A DNA stretch of 57,897 nt from Alphaproteobacteria bacterium (GTDB lineage Bacteria; Pseudomonadota; Alphaproteobacteria; Rs-D84), in contig JAFTTY010000010.1 of NCBI GenBank assembly GCA_017466525.1, positions 1 to 57,897 on the forward strand, in the 5' to 3' direction. Shown in pieces: positions 41,609-51,845 of this stretch. Position numbers and translations under genes: made by a program. Each line of letters starts with the position of its first letter. Within the stretch, counting starts at the first letter, position 1. The notes beneath the pieces were generated by a model. It ran no database searches. It saw only the letters and a list, made by a program, of their open reading frames with translations, and had not been told where the DNA came from.

Positions 41609-42751
41609 TTACATACTCTTGATTAAATTTACAATTTGTTCTGCTATGTTTGTTGGTGCAAAGCGTACCAGCGATGCCGTTGCGTTTTTTATTGTTTTAT
41701 CTGTATCGCCTGGATTATCTAAGACGAATTGCATTTGCTGTGCTAATTCCTGGGCGTTCCCAACATTAAACAAGTATCCTGATTTGCCATTTTCAAATAT
41801 TTCTTGGGGGCCACTTTTGCAGTTTGATGAAATTGTTGGTGTTCCCAATGCCATGGATTCAATTAACACAGTTGGCAGTCCCTCAAACTCGCTAGATAAG
41901 ATATTTGCGATTGCACCACGCATATAGCCGTATGGATTTTCTTTTGCGCCTGTAAAGATAATTTGCGGCTGTGACGTTTTTTGTTTTGCATATTCCTGAA
42001 AAACGGTTGCCATTTTACCGTCGCCGATGATATACAGGTTTATATTTTGGTTTTTTTGTGCAAATATATCAAACGCATCAATTAATGTTTTTATATCTTT
42101 CCCATTGGTCAATCTGGAAACGTGACAAAAATATTTCCCAGACGGGCATTCTGCGTCATCGGCCAGTTGGCGTAACCGTGTAACGTCAATCGGGTTATAT
42201 ATGCGAACGACTTTGTGTGCGTGTTCTGGGTATAATTTTTTAAATTCGTTCACGAAATCGTCGGTAATTGCAACGATTTTATCGTATGTGCCCATGCGTT
42301 CAAATTTACCAGATTTTTGGAAAAAAGATATTGCGCTATGCGCCCACACAATCTTTGGTTGTTTAAACAACTTAATTTCGCGGTGAAATTCAAAACTTTT
42401 ATAATCAATGACTACATCAACCTTTTTCAGTGGCTTTCGTATCTGCCACAACACACGACGGTATTTTTTATACAGGCTGAACGCGATTTTGCGAATTTGT
42501 TTCAAGGGAAATATTTTGCAATATTTTTGCAAATCTTCGAACCAGTTAGACAACGGTCTGTATACAATCAGTTTTATCCCTGGGTGTTCTGCAAACCATT
42601 GCGCATATTGTTTTTCGCGAATTTTATTGTGTGTAACAACAGTTATTTCGATGTCATCCCGCCTGATCAGTTCATTTAATGTGTTTATAAAAACAGTTTC
42701 GACACCGCCGATTACCATATCTGGAATACAAAATGCCACCCTTGTTTTCAA
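41609..42751 (-). CDS. family 4 glycosyltransferase
   Basis: A GT-B glycosyltransferase, 380 residues. The N-terminal acceptor lobe starts AFCIPDMVIGGVETVFINTL. The C-terminal donor lobe contains CHVSRLTNGKDIKTLIDAF and the E-x7-E motif in SSEFEGLPTVLIESMALGTP. It uses a nucleotide sugar to extend a lipid-linked glycan. It is the first gene of the polysaccharide operon, about 120 bases after a TTGACT / TATTAT promoter. Confidence 0.93.
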   Translation of the reverse strand: MKTRVAFCIPDMVIGGVETVFINTLNELIRRDDIEITVVTHNKIREKQYAQWFAEHPGIKLIVYRPLSNWFEDLQKYCKIFPLKQIRKIAFSLYKKYRRVLWQIRKPLKKVDVVIDYKSFEFHREIKLFKQPKIVWAHSAISFFQKSGKFERMGTYDKIVAITDDFVNEFKKLYPEHAHKVVRIYNPIDVTRLRQLADDAECPSGKYFCHVSRLTNGKDIKTLIDAFDIFAQKNQNINLYIIGDGKMATVFQEYAKQKTSQPQIIFTGAKENPYGYMRGAIANILSSEFEGLPTVLIESMALGTPTISSNCKSGPQEIFENGKSGYLFNVGNAQELAQQMQFVLDNPGDTDKTIKNATASLVRFAPTNIAEQIVNLIKSM

Positions 42752-42872
42752 ATGCGCACACCCCTGTTTTGGCAGAAAATAGGATTTTATTCGTCTGATA
42801 CGTGCGAAAAAAACATTCAGGGCACGTCCCAGTTGTCAAAACGAACAAAAACCAGGATTGAATTTATTCCTA

Positions 42873-42902
42873 ATAATATTGCACAATATATTGAAAAGTC
42901 AA
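42873..42902 (-). promoter_or_regulatory. polysaccharide operon promoter
   Basis: Minus strand TTGACT (42897-42902), 18-base spacer, TATTAT (42873-42878). Start near 42866 gives a leader of about 115 bases. The 268-base gap to fabI contains this and the divergent fabI promoter. Confidence 0.55.
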
Positions 42903-42951
42903 GGTTGTTTATACTAAATATACACGACATTTTCCGCAATTTATAAAATTA

Positions 42952-42980
42952 TTGCAGTGGTTTTTTTTTGGTGTTATATT
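42952..42980 (+). promoter_or_regulatory. fabI promoter
   Basis: TTGCAG (42952-42957), 17-base spacer containing a T9 run, TATATT (42975-42980). An AAGGAA ribosome site precedes ATG 43020. Confidence 0.55.
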
Positions 42981-43019
42981 CAAAACGTCCAATAATTATT
43001 TATGAAAAAGGAATTTTAG

Positions 43020-43826
43020 ATGTTACTAAAAGGAAAAAAGATTTTAATCACAGGCGTTGCCAACGACTGGTCAATGGCGTGGGCAATTGCAAAGCGTGCA
43101 CATGAAATGGGGGCTGAAATTGCGATGCCATACGCGATGCCCGCATTGGAAAAGCGTGTACGCCCATTGGCAGAATCAATCGGTGCAAAATTTGTTCAGG
43201 AATGCAATGTACAAAACGATGAACAAATGGACGCTTTGTTTGATGCAATTGGGCGTGAATGGGGCCATTTGGACGGAATGTTGCATGCAATTGCATTTTC
43301 GGACAAGAATGAATTGACAGGTCGCTATGCCGATACAACGCGTGATAATTTCAAGAACACGATGGATATTTCTGTTTATTCATTGGTTGATTTGACACGT
43401 CGTGCATCCAAATTGATGGATAATGGCGGCAGTATTGTGACCCTGACATACTATGGTGGTGAAAAATCTGTACCAAATTATAATGTAATGGGTGTTGCAA
43501 AGTCTGCCCTGGACAGCAGTGTTCGCTATCTTGCGTCTGACCTGGGGCGTGAAAACATTCGCGTCAACGCAATCAGCGCAGGTCCAATTATGACATTGGC
43601 ATCCAGTGGTGTTGGTGGATTCAAGGCAATGTTGCGCCTGAACGCGGAAACAACACCATTGCGTCGCAATATGACATTAGATGATGTCAGTGGCGCGGCA
43701 ATGTATTTGTTTAGTGACCTGTCATCTGGCGTCACTGGTGAAGTTCATCATGTTGACTGTGGATATTCAACCACTGGCATGATGCCCAACGATATGAAAG
43801 ATATATTACTAAAAAATCTGGATTAA
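43020..43826 (+). CDS. fabI: enoyl-ACP reductase
   Basis: NADH-dependent enoyl-[ACP] reductase, last step of each fatty-acid elongation round, 268 residues. The FabI form of the Rossmann motif is GVANDWSMAWAIAK. The catalytic Tyr-x6-Lys is Tyr154 and Lys161 (YNVMGVAK), with SAGPIMTLASSGV as the cofactor/substrate loop that takes triclosan in other FabI proteins. It is cytoplasmic and stands alone, divergent from the polysaccharide operon, with its own promoter and terminator. Confidence 0.95.
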   Translation: MLLKGKKILITGVANDWSMAWAIAKRAHEMGAEIAMPYAMPALEKRVRPLAESIGAKFVQECNVQNDEQMDALFDAIGREWGHLDGMLHAIAFSDKNELTGRYADTTRDNFKNTMDISVYSLVDLTRRASKLMDNGGSIVTLTYYGGEKSVPNYNVMGVAKSALDSSVRYLASDLGRENIRVNAISAGPIMTLASSGVGGFKAMLRLNAETTPLRRNMTLDDVSGAAMYLFSDLSSGVTGEVHHVDCGYSTTGMMPNDMKDILLKNLD

Positions 43827-43849
43827 TTTGTTCCAGAAAAATCAATAAA

Positions 43850-43874
43850 AGCCCGTTTAATACGGGTTTTTTAT
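43850..43874 (+). terminator. fabI terminator
   Basis: Stem GCCCGT / ACGGGT with loop TTAAT, then six T. Confidence 0.8.
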
Positions 43875-43955
43875 TGTGTTTTTGTGTGGCAATCTGTACA
43901 AGTATGACGTTGTGTTGTGTGGCATAGGAACCTTTGCCTAAATGCTTTATTGCGA

Positions 43956-44010
43956 TTGCATGAGGACTTAAAAAGATTTATAATGTCAATGTCTTAAAAC
44001 TTTTAAGACA
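43956..44010 (+). promoter_or_regulatory. promoter with a 21-base palindromic operator before the DUF378 gene
   Basis: TTGCAT (43956-43961), 17-base spacer, perfect TATAAT (43979-43984). A perfect 21-base inverted repeat, TGTCTTAAAA-C-TTTTAAGACA (43990-44010), covers the predicted start site, a classical position for a dimeric repressor. Confidence 0.65.
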
Positions 44011-44041
44011 CAGTACAGTAAATCTTGAAAAGGAGAAAGAG

Positions 44042-44257
44042 ATGAGAGGACTTGTAAATTTTGTTCTTATACCATTGACATTCATCGGCGCTTTGAACTG
44101 GGGGCTGGTTGGTATCTTTGGTTTTGATTTAGTCGCATTTTTGTTTGGTCCTGCGACATTGGCCAGCAATATCATATATGCGATTATTGGTATCGCGGCG
44201 CTGATATGGTTGATTTGGATGTTTATTGACCGTCCAACGTCACGTAATGACAGATAA
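44042..44257 (+). CDS. DUF378 family small membrane protein
   Basis: A 71-residue protein with two membrane helices and the DUF378 signature (IPLTFIGALNWGLVGIFGFDLVA). The function of the family is unknown; Bacillus YuzA is a member. A strong AAAGGAG ribosome site precedes the ATG. It is a single-gene unit with its own promoter, a palindromic operator and a terminator, so it is probably expressed only under particular conditions. Confidence 0.9.
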   Translation: MRGLVNFVLIPLTFIGALNWGLVGIFGFDLVAFLFGPATLASNIIYAIIGIAALIWLIWMFIDRPTSRNDR

Positions 44258-44282
44258 TCATACAATTTAAGTTTCATGTCTG

Positions 44283-44305
44283 CGCCCTGTACTTCGGGGC
44301 GTTTT

Positions 44306-44307
<2 letters not shown>
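44283..44307 (+). terminator. terminator of the DUF378 gene
   Basis: Stem CGCCC / GGGCG with a nine-base loop, then six T. It reaches into the ligA stop from the other side. Confidence 0.65.
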
Positions 44308-46372
<2,065 letters not shown>

Positions 46373-46378
46373 TTATCC

Positions 46379-46407
46379 TTTACTTTTGACAAAAGTACTT
46401 ATATAAT
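46379..46407 (+). promoter_or_regulatory. lysS promoter
   Basis: TTTACT (46379-46384), 17-base spacer, perfect TATAAT (46402-46407). Start near 46414 gives a leader of about 147 bases before lysS. Confidence 0.55.
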
Positions 46408-46447
46408 CAACAGCACACAAAGAAAATAACAGGGGCACATATAAAAA

Positions 46448-46532
46448 ATGAAATGGAATTTGAAACGTTTTAGATAATATCGTGCGACCAACAGAAATTA
46501 ACTGCGGGCGCACTATTATGCGTCCGTTTTTT
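46448..46532 (+). promoter_or_regulatory. lysS leader: short open frame and terminator/antiterminator pair
   Basis: A nine-codon frame (46448-46477, MKWNLKRFR) with two Lys codons is followed by a hairpin (CGGGCGCA / TGCGTCCG, 46505-46526, one G-T pair) and six T, an intrinsic terminator 30 bases before lysS. GTGCG at 46482-46486 can pair with CGCAC at 46509-46513 and would break the terminator. This looks like transcription attenuation. The ribosome site of the small frame is weak. Confidence 0.5.
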
Positions 46533-46560
46533 AATAAAAAAAAGCCAAGGGAAAAGAAAA

Positions 46561-48033
46561 ATGTCACAAAATACAACACCGATATCAACAAATGAATTGA
46601 CTGCGCGTTTGCAAAAGGCTGAAAACATCAAGGCACGCGATGGCGTTGTATGGAAAGATAAATTTGACCGCACGCATACGATTGAATCTGCCCGCGAATT
46701 GCCAGATGACACACCAGTACGCTTGGCTGGCCGTGTGACGGCATTGCGCTGGTTGGGCAAATTGATGTTTGGTCGTATCTATGACATCAATGGCGAAATT
46801 CAGTTTTCTATGTCGCGCGAAGAATTAGGCGAAGAAAATTACAAGTTTATGAAGGCAAATGTTGACTTGGGTGACTTCATTGGCATCACAGGTGTTTTGT
46901 ATCACACAACTGCCGGCGAATTGACGGTCAAGGTATCTAATTATGAAATCTTGGCCAAGGCACTGCGTCCATTGCCAGAAAAGTATCATGGCTTGACCGA
47001 TATGGAAACCAGATATCGTCATCGTTATTTGGATATTATTTCTAATCCAGAGGCGCGCAATGCGTTACTGGGGCGTTTCAAGATGACACAATACTGGCGT
47101 GATTATATGAACAGAAATGGATTCTTGGAAATTGAAACACCTGTATTGCAAAACATTGCATCTGGTGCGGCGGCGCGTCCATTTACAACGCACCACAATG
47201 CGCTGGATACAGATTTCCAATTGCGTATTTCCCCAGAATTATTCTTGAAACAGGCAATCGGTGCCGGCTTTGACCGTGTGTACGAAGTTGCCAAAGATTT
47301 CCGTAACGAAGGTATGGATGCCACCCACTTGCAAGAATTTACAATGGTTGAATGGTATGCGGCATATTGGGACTTTAACGACAATATTAAATTCACATGG
47401 GAATTAATCCAGGAATTGCTGATGAAATGTCGTGGCACGTTACAGATTGAATATCAAGGCACGCCATTGGATTTCAGCAAATATGAAATGATTGATTACA
47501 CAGCCAAGATGAACGAATTCTTTGGTTGCAATATCTTGGACTTTGACGATGTCGATGTCCTGCGCCAGAAATTGGTTGACGAAGGCATGTTCCCAATGTC
47601 TGAACTTGAAGATTTAAAGTCAATTCCAACATTGGTTGACTATGTTTACAAGCGTAAAATCCGTGGCGATATTGTAAACCCAACAATATTGTACAATTAT
47701 CCTGCATATATGGTTCCATTGGCGCGTCGTAATGATAATGACGAGCGTCGTATCGACATGTATCAATTGTTGGTCTGTGGCGCTGAAATCTGCAAGGGAT
47801 ATTCAGAACTTGTAAACCCAATCCAACAGTTGGCGGCATTCGAAGAACAGGCACGCAATATCGCAGACGGTGACGAAGAAGCCTTTAACCCAGACAATGA
47901 TTTTGTTCGTGCGATGGAACATGGTTTCCCACCGATTTCAGGTGTTGGTATGGGTGTTGACAGATTGGCCAGCATTATATTCGATCAGCCGACATTACGT
48001 GATATCGTATTGTTCCCAATGATGAAGCAGTAA
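46561..48033 (+). CDS. lysS: lysyl-tRNA synthetase, class II
   Basis: Charges tRNA-Lys with lysine, 490 residues. An N-terminal OB anticodon-binding domain (about 55-160: VRLAGRVTALRWLGKLMFGRIYD) precedes the class II core. Motif 2 appears as FRNEGMDATHLQEFTMVEWY and motif 3 as GVGMGVDRLASI. The longest-known alphaproteobacterial form is class I LysK, so a class II enzyme is notable. A GGGAAAAG ribosome site precedes the ATG. The RelA/SpoT-like gene starts 13 bases after the stop. Confidence 0.96.
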   Translation: MSQNTTPISTNELTARLQKAENIKARDGVVWKDKFDRTHTIESARELPDDTPVRLAGRVTALRWLGKLMFGRIYDINGEIQFSMSREELGEENYKFMKANVDLGDFIGITGVLYHTTAGELTVKVSNYEILAKALRPLPEKYHGLTDMETRYRHRYLDIISNPEARNALLGRFKMTQYWRDYMNRNGFLEIETPVLQNIASGAAARPFTTHHNALDTDFQLRISPELFLKQAIGAGFDRVYEVAKDFRNEGMDATHLQEFTMVEWYAAYWDFNDNIKFTWELIQELLMKCRGTLQIEYQGTPLDFSKYEMIDYTAKMNEFFGCNILDFDDVDVLRQKLVDEGMFPMSELEDLKSIPTLVDYVYKRKIRGDIVNPTILYNYPAYMVPLARRNDNDERRIDMYQLLVCGAEICKGYSELVNPIQQLAAFEEQARNIADGDEEAFNPDNDFVRAMEHGFPPISGVGMGVDRLASIIFDQPTLRDIVLFPMMKQ

Positions 48034-48046
48034 AAAAGGGGGACGC

Positions 48047-49450
48047 ATGCCATATTTTGTTGGTTCAGACACATGGGCGCAAGATATATCTGCGGATAAC
48101 GACAGACGGAATCTGGCGGTGATTGAACGCGCCATCGCAGACGGCCGTATTAATAATCAGGCGGGCGAATATCTAAAAACGTTATATTCAGATAGTATCC
48201 ATTGGTTTCGTGAGGTTTTTCACGTTCTGGGAAAATGTCTTGGCGCACCCAAGGCTGCGGTTATGAAATACGACTATGAAAACGACAGTGCTATTGATGA
48301 ACCGATACGTATTGCCGATATCAACCCATTGTCACCGTATGTCGTAAATCATCGTCTGGACGCAGATCCAATGCGAAATCAGTTTTTTACCAGTTCTGCG
48401 GGCCACAAAATTGATTTGTCGGTGTCGTCAATCGTAACGGTTATTGTTGGTGCGCAAAAAAAGATAGACAGGGCGCTGGATAAAATCACGGGTAAATATT
48501 ACGAAGATTATGTAAACGACGTTGCAAATGCTGCGCATCATGTTTTGTGTACACATGGTCGTGTTGCGTCTGCCAATGCGATTGCTGAAAAAATTCGTGA
48601 AGAATTTTCTAAACGCTATATCAGTGCAGCATCTGAAACGGTGTTGGGTATTATCGGACGTGGGCATGAAAGTATCGCGGTTGATTTGGTTCGTGCCATT
48701 GACAAGATTGAACCCCCACGCATGCGTTTACAAGACGTGTGGCGTGTAAAATGTCTGTTTGACTTAATCCCCCAGGCGCGTACATTTATTGAACGCTTGC
48801 GTGAAATGATGCCGGACAGAATTTTAACTGTGCGTGATAAATTCTATGATATGAAGAATCCGCGTAATTATCGTGATGCCAAGATTATCATAAATATTGG
48901 GCCGACCCCTGAAATGATAATCCCAATGGAAATTATCTGCCAGGTGCGTACATTTTTTGAATTTGAAAACAAAACCCATGGTGCATATGAAACAGCGCGC
49001 AAAAAGAAATGTGCAAAATCTGACAGTATCGAAGCAAAATTATCTACCTATATGGAAGAGGGGGTAAAATCATACAATCGCATGATTTGTGATTGCTTAG
49101 AAGATTTGTTTGAACGTGTCGGTTGGAACATTTTGTATTCCAGAAACAACAATATTTCTATATTCGAAGGTTTCCCAAAGGAATGTACACTGTACTATCC
49201 GCCAAAGGTTTTGGATAATATTTTAGAAAAACTGGATGACGCATTGGAAAACGAAGTTTTTCATGTTCCCAATGCGCCGGCAAAGTTGTCGCGACACCAA
49301 GAAAGTCAAATCTTTCACTTTTTGGCACGGTTTGTCTTGGTGTCCGCAATGCCTTATATGCAGCGCGATTGGGCCTTTGTCCCAACAACCCAGGCAGAAA
49401 AGTTGTTTAACTTTGTCATGACCGAGGTTCAGCGTTATTACAAGAAATAA
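48047..49450 (+). CDS. protein with RelA/SpoT-like nucleotidyltransferase domain
   Basis: A 467-residue, apparently cytoplasmic protein with no signal peptide or membrane helix. Residues about 225-320 resemble a diverged RelA/SpoT synthetase fold: Asp230-x-x-Arg233 (as in the D-I-x-G-x-R strand), NPRNYRD at 271-277, EIICQVRTFFEFENKTH at 295-311, where the family has E-I-Q-I-R-T and a later His. The flanking N- and C-terminal parts are helical and unknown to me. A GGGGG ribosome site lies just before the ATG; the gene follows lysS by 13 bases. The pairing with a tRNA synthetase would suit a translation-stress role. The domain call is by eye and moderate. Confidence 0.6.
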   Translation: MPYFVGSDTWAQDISADNDRRNLAVIERAIADGRINNQAGEYLKTLYSDSIHWFREVFHVLGKCLGAPKAAVMKYDYENDSAIDEPIRIADINPLSPYVVNHRLDADPMRNQFFTSSAGHKIDLSVSSIVTVIVGAQKKIDRALDKITGKYYEDYVNDVANAAHHVLCTHGRVASANAIAEKIREEFSKRYISAASETVLGIIGRGHESIAVDLVRAIDKIEPPRMRLQDVWRVKCLFDLIPQARTFIERLREMMPDRILTVRDKFYDMKNPRNYRDAKIIINIGPTPEMIIPMEIICQVRTFFEFENKTHGAYETARKKKCAKSDSIEAKLSTYMEEGVKSYNRMICDCLEDLFERVGWNILYSRNNNISIFEGFPKECTLYYPPKVLDNILEKLDDALENEVFHVPNAPAKLSRHQESQIFHFLARFVLVSAMPYMQRDWAFVPTTQAEKLFNFVMTEVQRYYKK

Positions 49451-49453
49451 GAT

Positions 49454-49481
49454 ATGCCCACAATGTATGTGGGCATTTTTA
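49454..49481 (+). terminator. terminator of the lysS unit
   Basis: Stem ATGCCCAC / GTGGGCAT with a seven-base loop, followed by T. Confidence 0.8.
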
Positions 49482-49575
49482 TTCCCCTTGCATTAATTAA
49501 AAAAAAATGACAAAATTATATCAGGTTCTGAACTTACTTCGCAGAACCATAACAGCATAAGGAAAGGATAGGATT

Positions 49576-49917
49576 ATGCGTCAAGGAAAAGTAAAATGGT
49601 ATAACGGTAAAAAGTGTTTCGGCTTTATTAGTCCAGACACCCCAAACGCAGATGGCAACACAGATGATGTATTTGTTCATTCCAGTTCATTAAAGGCCGC
49701 CGGCATCAGATTTTTGAATGAAAACGACATTGTCGAATTTGAAGAAGAAGTTCGCAATGGTAAATTATCCGCAACAACTATCGCAGTTGTTCAGCGTGAC
49801 GAAGAATCTGCCCGTCGTTTCCAAGAACGTCGTGCCGAACGTCGCCGTGCAATCGAAGAACGCAAACAGCGTGAAGACAAATCTACACGTCGTGGCTTTG
49901 CATTCTGGAAAAAATAA
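49576..49917 (+). CDS. cold-shock domain protein
   Basis: A 113-residue protein. The N-terminal 70 residues form a CspA-type OB fold: GKVKWYNGKKCFGFISPD (RNP1, with KCFGFI in place of the usual KGFGFI) and DDVFVHSSSL (RNP2). It binds single-stranded RNA or DNA as a chaperone. A basic, Arg-rich helical tail of about 40 residues (RRFQERRAERRRAIEERKQ) adds nucleic-acid affinity; plain CspA proteins lack it. The leader (49490-49575) is AT-rich with an AAAGGA ribosome site. Confidence 0.93.
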   Translation: MRQGKVKWYNGKKCFGFISPDTPNADGNTDDVFVHSSSLKAAGIRFLNENDIVEFEEEVRNGKLSATTIAVVQRDEESARRFQERRAERRRAIEERKQREDKSTRRGFAFWKK

Positions 49918-49932
49918 AAAAATGTAAAAATC

Positions 49933-49959
49933 AAATCCCCCGCATGGGGGATTTTTTTT
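49933..49959. terminator. bidirectional terminator after the cold-shock gene
   Basis: Stem AAATCCCCC / GGGGGATTT, loop GCAT, then a long T-run. The same stem class as at 21906. Confidence 0.8.
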
Positions 49960-49975
49960 ATTGTATGTATTATAT

Positions 49976-50296
49976 TTACCGCGAAAGCGCAAATTGTGCC
50001 CGCATCATACGATTATGACGTTTATAATAATGTTTTAATATATGATACGCGGCCCAGTTTTGCAGACTGCTTAGGTCACGAATTTCATTCGGCGAATGAT
50101 ATGCAATCACCCCAATTGAAAACAGGGGGCCCGCCTGAATCCATCGAATATTATCAAAATGTTCAAACTGCTGATTTCTGTTGTACGGTTGCTGTATATT
50201 AAACTCGTATTCCGCTTCGCCTTTTGAACTTAAAAAGCGCGATATTAATTCAGGGTTATTTTTCGCGACATTATAAATCTGTTTAATTGTATACAT
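49976..50296 (-). CDS. hypothetical protein (106 residues)
   Basis: A soluble-looking, basic protein with aromatic-rich central part (FDNIRWIQAGPLFSIGVIAYHS) and a His/Lys/Arg-rich end (HILKHYYKRHNRMMRAQFALSR). It is 23 bases after the end of the next gene upstream on the same strand, so both probably share a transcript. No family recognised. Confidence 0.55.
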   Translation of the reverse strand: MYTIKQIYNVAKNNPELISRFLSSKGEAEYEFNIQQPYNRNQQFEHFDNIRWIQAGPLFSIGVIAYHSPNEIRDLSSLQNWAAYHILKHYYKRHNRMMRAQFALSR

Positions 50297-50319
50297 TTCG
50301 CAAAATCCCCCCGATAATA

Positions 50320-50973
50320 TTATTTTGTTTTTTGTTTTGTTATTGCGTTCAGAACACGTTTACGTAACGCTAATAAATCGTGCGCTGTTTCAATTGGTGG
50401 CAGGTTATAACGCGTATTATGTTTTGTGTTATTGCCATTGAATACTTTTCGATCTGGATACTTTGCTGTTGCGCCAATCCACAGTTCTTTCAGCGGTTCA
50501 AATAAATGTTTGTTTTGTTCATAGTACATTGCATCTGGCTGTTCTGCGCATACGTGCGGGCCACGAAATATTCCCTTGTTCGTTGCCATTGCTGCCGCCA
50601 TAAATGCAACATTATATTGTTTGCGCCACGCGCCATCTGGATCCAGTTTGTACCGTTTGCTCAAATCAGGGCAACTTTGCCAGCGTTGTGGTATATTGTT
50701 TTCCATAACGCTTAAAGAATAACGTTCTAATTCGCCCGGTTTAAAACCCCACCGGCCAATTCCAAACAATGTTTTCCAAAAGCCGTCATAATAAAAGACA
50801 CCGGTCCGTGCAACGTCGATTTGAAAATTATCAACCATTAAACTAAGGTGTTGATTGCCAAAATATTGCGCAGAATCAACGACGCCATTATTGATTGCAT
50901 CGATTAATTGTTGTACGAATTTCACATCTGCAGATTGAGTGTCTGTAATTTTATGACTATTTTTTGATAACAT
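50320..50973 (-). CDS. hypothetical protein (217 residues)
   Basis: No signal peptide or membrane segment. The middle contains several Trp and aromatic motifs (FYYDGFWKTLFGIGRWGFKPGELERY) that look like a compact alpha/beta or all-alpha domain; the end is basic. A weak AAAGG lies 13 bases before the ATG. It is probably co-transcribed with the following 106-residue gene. I do not recognise the family. Confidence 0.6.
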   Translation of the reverse strand: MLSKNSHKITDTQSADVKFVQQLIDAINNGVVDSAQYFGNQHLSLMVDNFQIDVARTGVFYYDGFWKTLFGIGRWGFKPGELERYSLSVMENNIPQRWQSCPDLSKRYKLDPDGAWRKQYNVAFMAAAMATNKGIFRGPHVCAEQPDAMYYEQNKHLFEPLKELWIGATAKYPDRKVFNGNNTKHNTRYNLPPIETAHDLLALRKRVLNAITKQKTK

Positions 50974-51050
50974 TCCGCATAGACCTTTCTTTTGTACACT
51001 CTCTTTCCCTGGACGCGCAGATTTTAATATATTGCCAATATAAAAAGCAA

Positions 51051-51080
51051 TAAAAAAATCCCCAAAATGGGGATTTTTTT
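51051..51080. terminator. terminator of the 51088 outer-membrane protein gene
   Basis: Stem AAAAATCCCC / GGGGATTTTT, loop AAAAT, with T on the minus strand after the stem. Confidence 0.8.
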
Positions 51081-51087
51081 CATATTG

Positions 51088-51747
51088 TTATTTTAGTCCA
51101 AATTTATAAACTGCGCCGAAATAGAATTCTGTTGCATCAACATCTGTTATTGCAAATTCTTTGTCATGCAATTCGTGTTCTAATTTGCCATAGTATTGGT
51201 ATTTTACCCCCAGGTTCAAATCGATTCTGTCGTTCAATGCAAAATTAACCCCTAACATAATCTGATATGACAAATCAAAAACAGAATCAGACATATGCCC
51301 GTATGGCGCATCGATATCGCCCCAAATGCTGGCAAAGCCAATGCCCAGTCCGGCATACGGTGCAATGGCGCCGGCATATTCTTTGAACAAATATACATTC
51401 AGCATATTTGCCCACACGTCATAGTTATAATCAGTCCCGCGCTTTGATTTTTCTGCACCTGTATATAATGTTTCAAATTCGATTTTTACATTATCGCTAA
51501 GTCTGTTACCGACAACCGCCCCAAATCCCCAGTTGTCTTTGCGAATTGTTGAGTTTCCACCGTCATGCATATCGTATTTAAATGCGATATGTTCATTTTT
51601 GTGAATTCTAAGCCCAACATAGTTATCCCGTTTTGTATTTTGCGTTTCATATTCATAAAAATCGTACGAATCATAATCATCTATATATTCTTCTGCCACG
51701 GCAGGCATTGCGACCATACAGGCCAAAATAACAGCAATTTTTTTCAT
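51088..51747 (-). CDS. outer-membrane beta-barrel protein (small)
   Basis: A 219-residue exported protein from ATG 51747 (GAGGG ribosome site). Signal peptide MKKIAVILACMVAMPAVA-E, then an acidic, Tyr-rich linker and an eight-strand barrel pattern. Alternating hydrophobic strands such as WGFGAVVGNRL, PYAGLGIGFAS, DLNLGVKYQYYG and FYFGAVYKFGLK are visible. The family resembles OmpA-type or surface-antigen (opacity-like) barrels. The last residue is Lys after a hydrophobic Leu, a slightly unusual terminal signature. It is divergent from the PBP gene. Confidence 0.82.
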   Translation of the reverse strand: MKKIAVILACMVAMPAVAEEYIDDYDSYDFYEYETQNTKRDNYVGLRIHKNEHIAFKYDMHDGGNSTIRKDNWGFGAVVGNRLSDNVKIEFETLYTGAEKSKRGTDYNYDVWANMLNVYLFKEYAGAIAPYAGLGIGFASIWGDIDAPYGHMSDSVFDLSYQIMLGVNFALNDRIDLNLGVKYQYYGKLEHELHDKEFAITDVDATEFYFGAVYKFGLK

Positions 51748-51794
51748 ATATTCTTTCCCTCTTTTACATGCTATAAATATATAAATATAATCTT

Positions 51795-51824
51795 TTGCAA
51801 AACGCAAGTTGTTTATGCTAAGAT
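51795..51824 (+). promoter_or_regulatory. possible promoter of the PBP gene
   Basis: TTGCAA (51795-51800), 18-base spacer, TAAGAT (51819-51824), then an AAAGGAG ribosome site before TTG 51846. Confidence 0.4.
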
Positions 51825-51845
51825 TCCCATGAAAGGAGATATGAT

